NCBI RefSeq assembly: GCF_042683125.1
Contig: NZ_JBHUIY010000017.1
Span: 1-64,000 of the forward strand
Reading direction: 5' to 3'
DNA: 64,000 bases
Source: Phaeospirillum tilakii
GTDB lineage: Bacteria; Pseudomonadota; Alphaproteobacteria; Rhodospirillales; Magnetospirillaceae
Both the position numbers and the translations under genes were made by a program. This document shows, in pieces, positions 41,599-50,035 of the stretch. The stretch's first letter is position 1, and the number at the start of each line of letters is the position of its first letter. The notes under the pieces are model-generated. The model was given only the letters and a program-made list of their open reading frames with translations, made no database searches and was not told where the DNA came from.

Positions 41599-43122
41599 AT
41601 GCCCCCCGAACCGTCCCGACACCTGACCGTTGCGGCCGAACCGACGCTGACGCGGGTCGCGCCCCACAATCACGAGGCCGAGCAGCAATTGCTCGGCGCG
41701 ATCATGCTGTCCAACCGGGCGTTCGAGAAGGTCGCCGAGTTCCTCCGCCCCGAGCATTTCTCCGACCCGGTCCACCGCCGGGTGTTCGAGGCCTGCGGCA
41801 AGCTGATCGAGCGCGGCCAGATGGCCAATCCGGTCACGCTCAAGACCTATTTCGACAGCGACAACGCCCTGGCCGAGCTGGGCGGGATCGAGTATCTCGC
41901 TGCCTTGTCGAACTCGGTGGTGTCGGTGATCAATGCCGAGGAATATGGCCGGCTGATCTTCGACACCCACATGCGGCGCGAGCTGATCGGGCTGGGCGAG
42001 GACGTGGTCAACGCCGCCTATGCCCCGGCGATCGAGCAGACCGCGCTCGATCAGGTCCGCAGCGCCGAGGCCCGGCTGTACGAACTGGCCACCACCGGGC
42101 AGGCCGAGGGCGGCTTCCAGGCGTTCGGCGCGGTGCTGACCCAGGCGATCGCCGACGCCGAGGCGGCGCACAAGCGCCAGGGCAAGCTGTCCGGGGTGCC
42201 GACCGGGCTGGTCGATCTCGACGGCAAGCTGGGCGGCCTGCATGATTCCGACCTGCTGATCCTGGCCGGCCGCCCGTCGATGGGCAAGACCTCGCTCGCC
42301 ACCAACATCGCCTTCAACGCCGCCAGCGCCTATCGCGAGGAGGTCGATGCCCTCGGCCGCAAGAAGGCGGTGGACGGGGCGATCACCGCCTTCTTCTCGC
42401 TCGAAATGTCGGCCGAGCAGCTCGCCACCCGCATCCTGGCCGAGCAGGCCGAGATCGCCAGCCACAAGATCCGCCAGGGCGAGCTGTCGAACGAGGAATT
42501 CGAGCGGCTGGTGCTGGCGTCGCAGGCGCTGACCCGGCTGCCTTTGTTCATCGACGACACCCCGGCGCTGACCATCTCGGCGGTGCGGACCCGGGCGCGG
42601 CGGCTGAAGCGCCAGCACGGGCTGGGGCTGATCGTGATCGACTACCTGCAATTGCTGCGCGGCAGCGGCGCCGGTGGCGGCAACGAGAACCGGGTGCAGG
42701 AAGTGTCGGAGATCACCCGTGGCCTCAAGGCGCTGGCCAAGGAACTGTCGGTGCCGGTGATCGCCCTGTCCCAGCTGTCGCGCGCGGTCGAGGCGCGCGA
42801 GGACAAGCGGCCGCAATTGTCGGATCTGCGCGAATCCGGTTCGATCGAACAGGACGCCGACGTGGTGATGTTCGTGTTCCGCGAACAATATTATCTGGAG
42901 CGGGCCGAGCCGGGACGCCGCCCCGACGAGGCCGAGGACAAATTCAACGACCGCCATGCCCGCTGGCAGCAACGCTGCGAGGAGGTATGGAACACCGCCG
43001 AGGTGATCGTCGCCAAGCAGCGTCACGGGCCGGTCGGCACGGTGCGGCTGTCGTTCCGCGGCGAATACACCAAGTTCGGCAATCTGGCCGACCCCGGCCA
43101 TTTCGAAGAGCCGGGTTTCTAA
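41599..43122 (+). CDS. dnaB: Replicative DNA helicase DnaB
   Basis: 507 residues. The N-terminal helical domain (about 25-130, starting PHNHEAEQQLLGAIMLSN) is followed by a linker and the RecA-like motor. Walker A is GRPSMGKTS near residue 224, Walker B LIVIDYLQLL near 350, the sensor and arginine-finger region SQLSRAVEARED near 395, and SDLRESGSIEQDADVV near 415. It is the hexameric helicase at the fork that unwinds duplex DNA 5' to 3' and recruits primase. It is intact, with no intein. It is followed by alr after 11 bp. Confidence 0.96.
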   Translation: MPPEPSRHLTVAAEPTLTRVAPHNHEAEQQLLGAIMLSNRAFEKVAEFLRPEHFSDPVHRRVFEACGKLIERGQMANPVTLKTYFDSDNALAELGGIEYLAALSNSVVSVINAEEYGRLIFDTHMRRELIGLGEDVVNAAYAPAIEQTALDQVRSAEARLYELATTGQAEGGFQAFGAVLTQAIADAEAAHKRQGKLSGVPTGLVDLDGKLGGLHDSDLLILAGRPSMGKTSLATNIAFNAASAYREEVDALGRKKAVDGAITAFFSLEMSAEQLATRILAEQAEIASHKIRQGELSNEEFERLVLASQALTRLPLFIDDTPALTISAVRTRARRLKRQHGLGLIVIDYLQLLRGSGAGGGNENRVQEVSEITRGLKALAKELSVPVIALSQLSRAVEAREDKRPQLSDLRESGSIEQDADVVMFVFREQYYLERAEPGRRPDEAEDKFNDRHARWQQRCEEVWNTAEVIVAKQRHGPVGTVRLSFRGEYTKFGNLADPGHFEEPGF

Positions 43123-43133
43123 AGAGGGGTGTC

Positions 43134-44246
43134 ATGACCAATCCGTCCCATGCCGGCAGTCTGCTGACCGTCGATCTCGCCGCGATCGTCGCCAACTGGC
43201 GGCTGATCGCCCAGGGCGTCGCTCCGGCCAAGGTCGCCGCGGTGGTCAAGGCCGACGCCTACGGGTTGGGCGCGGCCCGGGTCGCCCCGGCCCTGGCCGC
43301 CGCCGGCTGCGACACCTTCGTCGTCGCCACCCTCGACGAGGGCATCGCCCTGCGCACCGTGCTGCCCGAGCCGGTGATCTTCGTCCTCAACGGCCCGCTG
43401 CCCGGCACCGAGGGCGAGTTCCTCGCCCACGCCCTGATCCCGGTGCTCAACAGCCTGGCCCAGTTGACCGGCTGGGCCAATTTCGCCCGCGCCGGCAGCG
43501 GCGCCCCGGCGGCGGCGCTGCACATCGACACCGGGATGAACCGGCTCGGCATCGACGAACTGGAACTGGAACGCCTCGCCGGCCGGCCCGACGTGCTGGC
43601 CCGGGTGCGGCCGGTGCTGGCCCTGTCGCATCTCGCCTGCGCCGACGAGCGCAGCCATCCGATGAACGCCGAGCAGCTCGCCCGCTTCACCCGGCTGGCC
43701 GGGCAGTTGCCGGCGATGCCGATGAGCCTCGCCGCCTCGGGCGGCTGCTTTCTCGGCCGCGCCTTCCATTTCGACATGGTGCGGCCGGGGGCGGCGCTGT
43801 ACGGGCTCAACCCCACCCCGGACCGCCCCAATCCGATGGCGCAAGTCGTTCGTCTGCAAGGAAAAATCCTTCAGGTCCGTGACGTTGACAGCCCCCGGAC
43901 CGTTGGGTATGGTGCCACCCATCGCGTTACCGGCCCGGGGCGGATCGCCACCGTGGCGGTGGGATACGCCGATGGCTGGTTCCGGTCGCTCGGCAATCGG
44001 GGCCATGCCATGCTCGGGGGGGTCAAGGTGCCGCTGGTCGGACGGGTGTCGATGGATCTGGCCTGTTTCGACGTCAGCGCGCTCCCGCCCGAGATCGCCC
44101 ATCCCGGGGCACTGGTCGATCTGATCGGCGCGGGCCAGACCGTCGATGACGTCGCCGCCGACGCCGGCACCATCGGCTACGAAATTCTCACCGCGCTGGG
44201 CGCCCGCCACCACCGCCGCTGGATCAGCGGGGAGGACGCGGCGTGA
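43134..44246 (+). CDS. alr: Alanine racemase
   Basis: 370 residues of a fold-type III PLP enzyme that interconverts L- and D-alanine for peptidoglycan. The PLP lysine is K39 in VVKADAYGLGA, the catalytic tyrosine lies in TVGYGATHRV near 262, and the carboxylate-stabilising arginine and the PLP-phosphate contacts are in the expected places (HIDTGMNRLG, HFDMVRPGAALYG). AGAGGGG lies ahead of the ATG. It overlaps mlaE by GTGA at the end, so dnaB-alr-mlaE-mlaF may be one transcript. Confidence 0.95.
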   Translation: MTNPSHAGSLLTVDLAAIVANWRLIAQGVAPAKVAAVVKADAYGLGAARVAPALAAAGCDTFVVATLDEGIALRTVLPEPVIFVLNGPLPGTEGEFLAHALIPVLNSLAQLTGWANFARAGSGAPAAALHIDTGMNRLGIDELELERLAGRPDVLARVRPVLALSHLACADERSHPMNAEQLARFTRLAGQLPAMPMSLAASGGCFLGRAFHFDMVRPGAALYGLNPTPDRPNPMAQVVRLQGKILQVRDVDSPRTVGYGATHRVTGPGRIATVAVGYADGWFRSLGNRGHAMLGGVKVPLVGRVSMDLACFDVSALPPEIAHPGALVDLIGAGQTVDDVAADAGTIGYEILTALGARHHRRWISGEDAA

Positions 44247-45052
44247 CGGCGCTGCTGACCGCGCTGGGCCGGGGCGGGCTCGGGGTGCTGGCCCAGTTGG
44301 GCCGGGTGTTCCTCGGCTTCCTCGCCCAGATCGGCCGCGTTTCCGCCTTCACCGCGGTGGCGCTGTCGCACACGGTGCGGCCGCCGTTCTATCCCCGCCT
44401 GATCCTGCGCCAGATGATCGAGATCGGCTATTTCTCGCTGCCGGTGGTGGGGTTGACCGCGATCTTCACCGGCATGGTGCTGGCGCTGCAAAGCTATACC
44501 GGCTTCGCCCGTTTCTCGGCCGAGGGCGCGGTGGCGACGGTGGTGGTGCTGTCGATGACCCGCGAACTGGCCCCGGTGCTGGCCGGGCTGATGGTGGCGG
44601 GCCGGGTCGGCGCGGCGATGGCGGCCGAGATCGGCACCATGCGCGTCACCGAGCAGCTCGACGCCCTGACCACCCTGTCGACCAACCCGTTCAAGTACCT
44701 GATCGCCCCCCGGCTGATCGCCGGCCTCTTGATGGTGCCGCTGCTGGTGCTGATCGCCGACATCATCGGCGTGTTCGGCGGCTATCTGGTCGGGGTCTAC
44801 AAGCTGAACTTCAATTCGGCCACCTACATCACCCGCACCTGGGATTACCTCGAGGCGCTCGACGTGATCTCCGGCCTGGCCAAGGCGGCGGTGTTCGGGT
44901 TCCTGATCACCCTGCTCGGCTGCTACAACGGCTATTATTCCAAGGGCGGAGCGCAGGGGGTGGGTGCCGCCACCACCAACGCGGTGGTGTCCTCGGCGAT
45001 CATGATCCTGGTGTTCAACTACCTGATCACCGCTTTGTTCTTCGGTAAGTGA
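44243..45052 (+). CDS. mlaE: Phospholipid ABC transporter permease MlaE
   Basis: 269 residues with a GTG start overlapping the alr stop. Five or six transmembrane helices, with the MlaE signature ELAPVLAGLMVAGRVGAAMAAEIGTMRVTEQ near 110-140. It forms the membrane core of the Mla lipid transporter with MlaF ATPase and the MlaD ring. The N-terminus carries an extra amphipathic stretch (LTALGRGGLGVLAQLGRVFLG). Confidence 0.93.
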   Translation: MTALLTALGRGGLGVLAQLGRVFLGFLAQIGRVSAFTAVALSHTVRPPFYPRLILRQMIEIGYFSLPVVGLTAIFTGMVLALQSYTGFARFSAEGAVATVVVLSMTRELAPVLAGLMVAGRVGAAMAAEIGTMRVTEQLDALTTLSTNPFKYLIAPRLIAGLLMVPLLVLIADIIGVFGGYLVGVYKLNFNSATYITRTWDYLEALDVISGLAKAAVFGFLITLLGCYNGYYSKGGAQGVGAATTNAVVSSAIMILVFNYLITALFFGK

Positions 45053-45062
45053 GGCCCGCCCG

Positions 45063-45839
45063 GTGACCGACGCCGCCCCCAAGATCGTCCTGACCGATCT
45101 GCACAAGTCGTTCGGCCCCAAGCGGGTGCTGGAAGGGATCGACCTGTCGATCGGCCGCGGCGAATCGCTGGTGGTGATCGGCGGCTCCGGCACCGGCAAG
45201 TCGGTGATGCTGAAATGCATCCTCGGCCTGCTGCGGCCCGAGCAGGGCTCGATCCGCATCGACGGCGAGGAGGTGGTCGGCATCTCCGCCCGCGAGCGCG
45301 ACCGGGTGATGCGCAAGTTCGGCATGCTGTTCCAGGGCGGCGCGCTGTTCGATTCGCTGCGGGTGTGGGAGAACGTCGCCTTCGGCCTGATCCAGGGCCA
45401 GCGGATGAAGCGGGCCAAGGCGCGCGACATCGCGATCGAGAAACTGGCCCAGGTCGGCCTCGCCGCCTCGGCCGGGGCGCTCTACCCGTCCGAACTGTCG
45501 GGCGGCATGCAGAAGCGCGTGGCCCTGGCCCGCGCCATCGCCACCAACCCGGAAATCATCTTCTTCGACGAGCCGACCACCGGCCTCGACCCGATCATGG
45601 CCGACGTGATCAACGGCCTGATCGTCAAATGCGTCAAGGAGGTCGGCGCCACCGCCCTGTCGATCACCCACGACATGGCCAGCGCCCGCAAGATCGCCGA
45701 CCGCATCGCCATGCTCTACAAAGGCCGGCTGATCTGGGTCGGCCCGGCCAGCGAGATCGAATCCTCCGGCAACCCCTACGTCGATCAGTTCATCCACGGC
45801 CGCGAGGAAGGCCCGATCCAGATGGAACTGCGCGCCTGA
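45063..45839 (+). CDS. mlaF: Phospholipid ABC transporter ATP-binding protein MlaF
   Basis: 258 residues with a GTG start 10 bp after mlaE. Walker A GGSGTGKSV is at 40-48, the Q-loop is in KFGMLFQGGALFDSL, the signature LSGGMQKR near 142, Walker B IIFFDEPTTGLDP near 160, and the H-loop SITHDMASARKIAD near 195. It powers lipid movement by MlaE. No mlaB STAS gene follows, and a two-hairpin element comes right after. Confidence 0.94.
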   Translation: MTDAAPKIVLTDLHKSFGPKRVLEGIDLSIGRGESLVVIGGSGTGKSVMLKCILGLLRPEQGSIRIDGEEVVGISARERDRVMRKFGMLFQGGALFDSLRVWENVAFGLIQGQRMKRAKARDIAIEKLAQVGLAASAGALYPSELSGGMQKRVALARAIATNPEIIFFDEPTTGLDPIMADVINGLIVKCVKEVGATALSITHDMASARKIADRIAMLYKGRLIWVGPASEIESSGNPYVDQFIHGREEGPIQMELRA

Positions 45840-45852
45840 CGGCGTGATGATC

Positions 45853-46013
45853 GCGGGCTCCGCCCGGACCCGCCAGGAGCCAGCGGCTCCTGGACCTGCT
45901 TCGATGGGAGTACGCGGCAGACGCTTGCGCCCAAGCTGAAGGCTGATCGGGCTCCCGACCATTGATGCTGGTCCAGGAGCCGCTGGCTCCTGGCGGGTGC
46001 GGGCAGAGCCCGC
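45853..46013. repeat. Two-hairpin intergenic element, complete pair with 44-bp inverted ends
   Basis: The left end (45853-45896) and the inverted right end (45970-46013) match over 44 bp with two mismatches, enclosing about 73 bp. Each has the outer GCGGGC/GCCCGC hairpin, the ACCCGC linker and an inner stem CCAGGAGCC-AGC-GGCTCCTGG. Compared with other copies the inner stem has changed from AAGGGCC to AGGAGCC on both arms and in both ends. A TTTTTA tract follows the right end. It is the best preserved copy in the window. Confidence 0.8.
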
Positions 46014-46017
46014 GTTT

Positions 46018-46701
46018 TTAGCCTTCCTTCCGCCGCAGGCGCAGCATCTGGTTGGCCCCCTTCTGAAACTCGTACTCCACCGGAACGACCTCGCTGTAGT
46101 GCCCCTCGCCCTCCAGCGCCCGCCGCAATGGCTCAAGATGGCCTGAGACGTTATTGTCGAGATCGAGCAGCGGAAAGATCCGCGCCTCGGGGGCGACACG
46201 CAGCATGGCGCGGACGGCGGCGAGATGAGCCTCGAACCCCAGATAGGCGCTGTACAGAAACAGCAGGTGCGAACAGAGGGCCAGATCGAAACTGTCGTCA
46301 CCGAACGGCAGATCCGGCAGACGGCCGACGATGTAACGCCCCGCCGCCCGCCCGACCCCATAATCATTGAGGAACAGCCCCATCGCCCCCAGCCGCAGCA
46401 GGGCCAGCCCGGCGATGTCGGGGATGGTGGTCCAGACATACTGGTCGCGGTTGGCCTCGGTCTGGCTCAGCACGGTGTCGGCGGTGGCGCGGATGCGGTC
46501 GCGGATCGCCCCGGCCGGGACCTGGTAGAGCGGATCGACCGACACCATCCGCCCGCCCCGGGCGGTCAGCTCGGCGTTGGCGCTGGCCGGGCCATCGCCG
46601 CAGCCGAGCAGACGCAGATCGAGGTCGGCGTCGGACAAGGCGAACATCTCGCGGTATTCCTCGAGGGTCCGCCCCCAGGGAACGATCTCGTCCAGTTGCA
46701 T
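46018..46701 (-). CDS. Class I SAM-dependent methyltransferase-like protein
   Basis: 227 residues. Motif I, the AdoMet-binding loop, reads RLLGCGDGPAS near 29-40, with the acidic strand-2 end in MVSVDPLYQ near 55. Strand 4 is LPFGDDSFDLALCSHLLFLY near 138. The C-terminal strands are present. The acceptor is unknown. It is the last gene of the gshA-chorismate mutase operon, with 22 bp to the mutase stop. The start at 46701 follows a GGGAGGGGGAGG site. In-frame upstream codons overlap the mutase gene. Confidence 0.75.
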   Translation of the reverse strand: MQLDEIVPWGRTLEEYREMFALSDADLDLRLLGCGDGPASANAELTARGGRMVSVDPLYQVPAGAIRDRIRATADTVLSQTEANRDQYVWTTIPDIAGLALLRLGAMGLFLNDYGVGRAAGRYIVGRLPDLPFGDDSFDLALCSHLLFLYSAYLGFEAHLAAVRAMLRVAPEARIFPLLDLDNNVSGHLEPLRRALEGEGHYSEVVPVEYEFQKGANQMLRLRRKEG

Positions 46702-46723
46702 CGCCGCCGCCTCCCCCTCCCGG

Positions 46724-47023
46724 TCAGGGCGCCGCGTGGGCGCGGGTCCAGACTCCATCCTCGAACGCGATGTAGGCGTCGATCATCGCGCGGTAGATCC
46801 GCTCGATCAGATCGGGATCGATCTCCTGCTCGCCGGCCAGGGCGCGGACCTTGACGATGATGTCCTCGATGCGGGGGTGATCGACCACGGCGTCGCGGCT
46901 CGGCTTGAGCTGGCCGGCCTGACGGACATAGCCGGCCCGCTCGGCCAGCAGCGGAACGATGATGCGGTCAAGGCGGTCGATGTTGGCGCGCACCTCGGCG
47001 AGCGAGCCGCAGGGAACAATCAT
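46724..47023 (-). CDS. Chorismate mutase (AroQ/PchB-like)
   Basis: 99 residues of a single all-helical AroQ domain (VRANIDRLDRIIVPLLAERA, then AGQLKPSRDAVVDHPRIEDI). The conserved Arg/Lys residues that hold chorismate are present. It converts chorismate to prephenate. The PchB-like isochorismate-pyruvate lyase reaction cannot be excluded from sequence. It lies between gshA (13 bp upstream) and the methyltransferase gene. The start at 47023 gives the usual MIVPCGSL N-terminus. Confidence 0.82.
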   Translation of the reverse strand: MIVPCGSLAEVRANIDRLDRIIVPLLAERAGYVRQAGQLKPSRDAVVDHPRIEDIIVKVRALAGEQEIDPDLIERIYRAMIDAYIAFEDGVWTRAHAAP

Positions 47024-47036
47024 GGAAAGGATCCTG

Positions 47037-48404
47037 TCAGTAGGCGTATTCGGAAAACAGCGGATCGACCTTGCCGCCCCAACGGTCGGCAAAGGCCTCC
47101 AGCATCTCCTCGGCGGCGGTGACGCCGTTGCGGGCGATGCTGTCGAGCGGGCTGAGGAAAATGCTCTCGTCCCGCCCGGATTCATTATAACGGCCGCGCC
47201 GCCGCAGCCCCTCGGCCGCCAGTTCGATCATGTCGATCGCCACGTCGCGCACGGTGCGGCCGGCGATGGTGGCGTCGAGCCCGAGCCGGGCGACGTCCTG
47301 GCGCAGCGCCTCGCGCTGTTCGGCGCTCCAGTCCTTGGCCAGCTCCCACGCCCCGTCGAGCGCGACCGCGTCATACAGCAGCCCGGTCCACAGCGCCGGC
47401 AGCGCCACCAGCCGCCGCCACGGCCCGCCATCGGCGCCGCGCATCTCGAGGAACTTCTTGAGCCGCACGTCGGGGAAGGCGGTGGTGAGATGGTCGCTCC
47501 AGTCGCCCAGGGTCGGCCGCTCGCCCGGCAGCGCCGGCAGCCGCCCGGCCATGAAGTCGCGGAAGCTCTGGCCGGCGGCGTCGATGTAGCGCCCGTCGCG
47601 ATAGACGAAATACATCGGCACGTCGAGCATCCACTCGACGTAACGCTCGAACCCCATCCCCTCCTCGAAGGCGAAGGGCAGGCCGCCGGTGCGGGCCGGG
47701 TCGGTGTCGGTCCACACGTCGGCGCGGGCCGACAGCAGGCCCGAGGGCTGGCCGTCGATGAAGGGCGAACTGGCGAACAGCGCGGTGGCGACCGGCTGCA
47801 ATGCCAGCGACACCCGCAGCTTGCGCACCATGTCGGCCTCGGAGGCGAAATCGAGGTTCACCTGCACCGTACAGGTGCGCAGCATCATGTCGAGGCCCTT
47901 GCCGCCCACCGTCGGCATGTGGCGGCGCATGATGTCGTAGCGGCCCTTGGGCATCCACGGGATCTCGTCGCGGTGCCATTTCGGCTGGAAGCCGGTGCCG
48001 AGGAAGGCGATGCCGAGCGGCTCGGCCACCGTCTTGACCTGATCGAGATGGGTGGTGACCTCGGCGGCGGTCTGGTGCAGATCGGCCATCAGGCCGCCCG
48101 ACAGCTCGAACTGGCCGCCCGGCTCCAGCGTCACCGAGGCCCCGGCCCCGTCGATCAGGGCGATCACCTGCCCGTTTTCCTCGACCGGCTGCCAGCCGAG
48201 GCGACAGAGCCCCTCCAGCAGCGCCCGAATGCCGCGCGGGCCGTCATAGGGCAGCGGCCGCAGATCGTCGGTGGTGAAGGCGAACTTTTCGTGCTCGGTG
48301 CCGATCCGCCAGTCTTCGGCGGGTTTACAGCCGGCTTCGAGGGCCTCGACCAGTTGGCGCGTCCCGGTAACCGGCTCGGCGCTTGGCACCGCTGGGGCGG
48401 ACAT
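47037..48404 (-). CDS. gshA: Glutamate-cysteine ligase, plant/alphaproteobacterial type
   Basis: 455 residues. The first enzyme of glutathione synthesis joins glutamate and cysteine by a gamma bond at the expense of ATP. The sequence GTEHEKFAFT near 36, LEPGGQFELSG near 95, and FLGTGFQPKW, then MPKGRYDIMRRHMP near 165, are hallmarks of the plant-type family, which Alphaproteobacteria share. It starts at 48404, with the C-terminal DPLFSEYAY typical. It is first in a three-gene operon with chorismate mutase and a methyltransferase. Confidence 0.94.
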   Translation of the reverse strand: MSAPAVPSAEPVTGTRQLVEALEAGCKPAEDWRIGTEHEKFAFTTDDLRPLPYDGPRGIRALLEGLCRLGWQPVEENGQVIALIDGAGASVTLEPGGQFELSGGLMADLHQTAAEVTTHLDQVKTVAEPLGIAFLGTGFQPKWHRDEIPWMPKGRYDIMRRHMPTVGGKGLDMMLRTCTVQVNLDFASEADMVRKLRVSLALQPVATALFASSPFIDGQPSGLLSARADVWTDTDPARTGGLPFAFEEGMGFERYVEWMLDVPMYFVYRDGRYIDAAGQSFRDFMAGRLPALPGERPTLGDWSDHLTTAFPDVRLKKFLEMRGADGGPWRRLVALPALWTGLLYDAVALDGAWELAKDWSAEQREALRQDVARLGLDATIAGRTVRDVAIDMIELAAEGLRRRGRYNESGRDESIFLSPLDSIARNGVTAAEEMLEAFADRWGGKVDPLFSEYAY

Positions 48405-48566
48405 AAGGCAGGCTCCCGTTAGAGATGAACGGGGCTAGCAAACGACACGGGCGGCGCGGGCGTCAAGCGGCGAATCAATCCGGCCCCGGGCTGCATTAAG
48501 GTGTTGCGAAAAGATGGCCCGAGGGCTTAGGTCTGGCCCCGTCGTTTCCCGTCGTTCCGGTGCCCC

Positions 48567-49109
48567 ATGATGAAGGTCATTCGCGCGAAGCTGCATGGCA
48601 TTCGCGTCACCAATGCCGATCTCAACTATCACGGCTCGATCACCCTTGATCCCGAGCAGTGCGAGCTGGCCGGCCTCTATCCGATGGAATTCGTCGAGAT
48701 CTGGAACAAGAATTCCGCCGCCCGGATCTCGACCTACGTCATTTTCGGCGAGCCCGGCTCGCGGTGCTGCATCCTCAACGGCGCCGCCGCCCGCACCTGT
48801 CAGAAGGGCGACGAGCTGATCATCGCCGGGGCCGAGCTGATCGACCAGCCCGAGCGCCTCTACGAGATCAAGCCGCGCATCCTGACCTTCCTGCCCGACA
48901 ATCAGATCGATCAGGTGCTCTATTACGATGTGTTCCAGAGCGACCGCCGCCCCTACGATTTCCGCATCGTCGATGCCGGCCGCCAGACCATCGAAAGCTG
49001 CCACACCTGGCCCAACGTCGATATCGCCGGCGTGCGCAAGTCGCTGAGCGACAAGGGCTGGAGCGAGACGGAAATCGACGCCTTCCTGTCCCGCCACTTT
49101 TCGCTGTGA
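48567..49109 (+). CDS. panD: Aspartate 1-decarboxylase with C-terminal extension
   Basis: 180 residues; ordinary PanD is about 125-140. The core matches: KLHGIRVTNADLNYHGSITL contains the self-cleavage site Gly23-Ser24, which becomes the pyruvoyl group, and CCILNGAAARTCQKGDELII is the substrate-site loop. The enzyme makes beta-alanine for pantothenate and CoA. Beyond about residue 118 there are about 60 extra residues (VFQSDRRPYDFRIVDAGRQT and a final helix) with no recognised family. The extension could be a maturation or regulatory module, since no PanZ gene is nearby (inference). Queuosine gene queC follows after 13 bp. Confidence 0.78.
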   Translation: MMKVIRAKLHGIRVTNADLNYHGSITLDPEQCELAGLYPMEFVEIWNKNSAARISTYVIFGEPGSRCCILNGAAARTCQKGDELIIAGAELIDQPERLYEIKPRILTFLPDNQIDQVLYYDVFQSDRRPYDFRIVDAGRQTIESCHTWPNVDIAGVRKSLSDKGWSETEIDAFLSRHFSL

Positions 49110-49122
49110 CGGAGCCGGCGCG

Positions 49123-49821
49123 ATGATCCCCCCCGCTCCGCGCCCCGCGATCGTCCTGCTGTCGGGCGGCCTTGATTCCTCCACCGTGCTGGCGATCGCC
49201 CGCGCCGAGGGCTTCACCCCCTCGGCCCTGACCTTTCGTTATGGTCAGCGCCACTCGGTCGAGATCGACGCCGCCCGCCGCGTCGCCGCCGCCCAGGGCG
49301 TCGCCGACCACCGCATCGCCGATATCGACCTCCGCCTGTTCGGCGGCTCGGCCCTCACCGCCGACATCGCCGTGCCCAAGGGCCGCGATCAGGCCGAAAT
49401 GGACCATGACGGCATCCCGGTGACCTACGTCCCGGCCCGCAACACCATCATGCTGTCCTTCGCCCTGGCCTTCGCCGAAGTGGTCGGCGCCGCCGACATC
49501 TTCCTCGGCGTCAACGCGGTCGATTATTCCGGCTATCCCGATTGCCGCCCCGATTACATCCACGCCTTCGAGGCGATGGCCAACCTCGCCACCAAGGCGG
49601 CGGTCGAAGGACGCCGGATGCGGCTGCATACCCCGCTGATCGATTTGACCAAGGCCGACATCATCCGCCGGGGCCTCGCGCTCGGGGTCGATTATGCCAT
49701 CACCTCGACCTGCTACGATCCGGCCCCGGATGGTCGGGCCTGCGGCCAGTGCGATTCCTGCCGCCTGCGGCTGAAGGGCTTCGCCGAGGCCGGGCTGAGC
49801 GATCCGGCGCCCTACGTCTGA
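49123..49821 (+). CDS. queC: 7-cyano-7-deazaguanine synthase
   Basis: 232 residues of a PP-loop ATPase that converts 7-carboxy-7-deazaguanine to preQ0 for queuosine-tRNA or deazapurine DNA modification. The PP-loop SGGLDSST is at 14-21. The four zinc cysteines are C197, C207, C210 and C213. No other que gene is in the window. It sits directly before the AT-rich island, but its own composition is typical of the genome. Confidence 0.94.
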   Translation: MIPPAPRPAIVLLSGGLDSSTVLAIARAEGFTPSALTFRYGQRHSVEIDAARRVAAAQGVADHRIADIDLRLFGGSALTADIAVPKGRDQAEMDHDGIPVTYVPARNTIMLSFALAFAEVVGAADIFLGVNAVDYSGYPDCRPDYIHAFEAMANLATKAAVEGRRMRLHTPLIDLTKADIIRRGLALGVDYAITSTCYDPAPDGRACGQCDSCRLRLKGFAEAGLSDPAPYV

Positions 49822-49847
49822 CGGCAAAACGGGCGGCAACGCTGTCG

Positions 49848-49905
49848 GTGGGCTGCCGCCCACACCCGCCCGGGGCGATGCCCCGGAGCCCCCTTCTTGT
49901 TTGAG
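49848..49905 (+). repeat. Two-hairpin intergenic element, single end
   Basis: Outer hairpin GTGGGC-TGCC-GCCCAC (49848-49863), linker ACCCGC-like, inner CCGGGGC-GAT-GCCCCGG (49870-49886), then CCCCC. It lies after queC at the left border of the AT-rich defence island. About 130 bp further to the kwaB stop hold nothing recognisable. Confidence 0.65.
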
Positions 49906-50035
49906 GGATGGAGGCGGGTAAATGGCGATCTTTAATTGCCGCCGACCACATTACGGCCACTCCCGGCGATCCACGGGTCGTGCATTTTCACGGCAGTGAA
50001 TGCACGGCCTTGATTTAATGCCCGCGCCTCATTCA

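Noticed and set aside
45853..46013. Insertion sequence remnant
   Set aside because: There are 44-bp inverted ends, but no transposase fragment is seen, and the same ends occur as single copies elsewhere, so a REP/MITE-like element is a better description.
48405..48566. Riboswitch ahead of panD or queC
   Set aside because: No preQ1, TPP or other known riboswitch core could be recognised in the 162-bp leader. The queC gene follows panD by only 13 bp.
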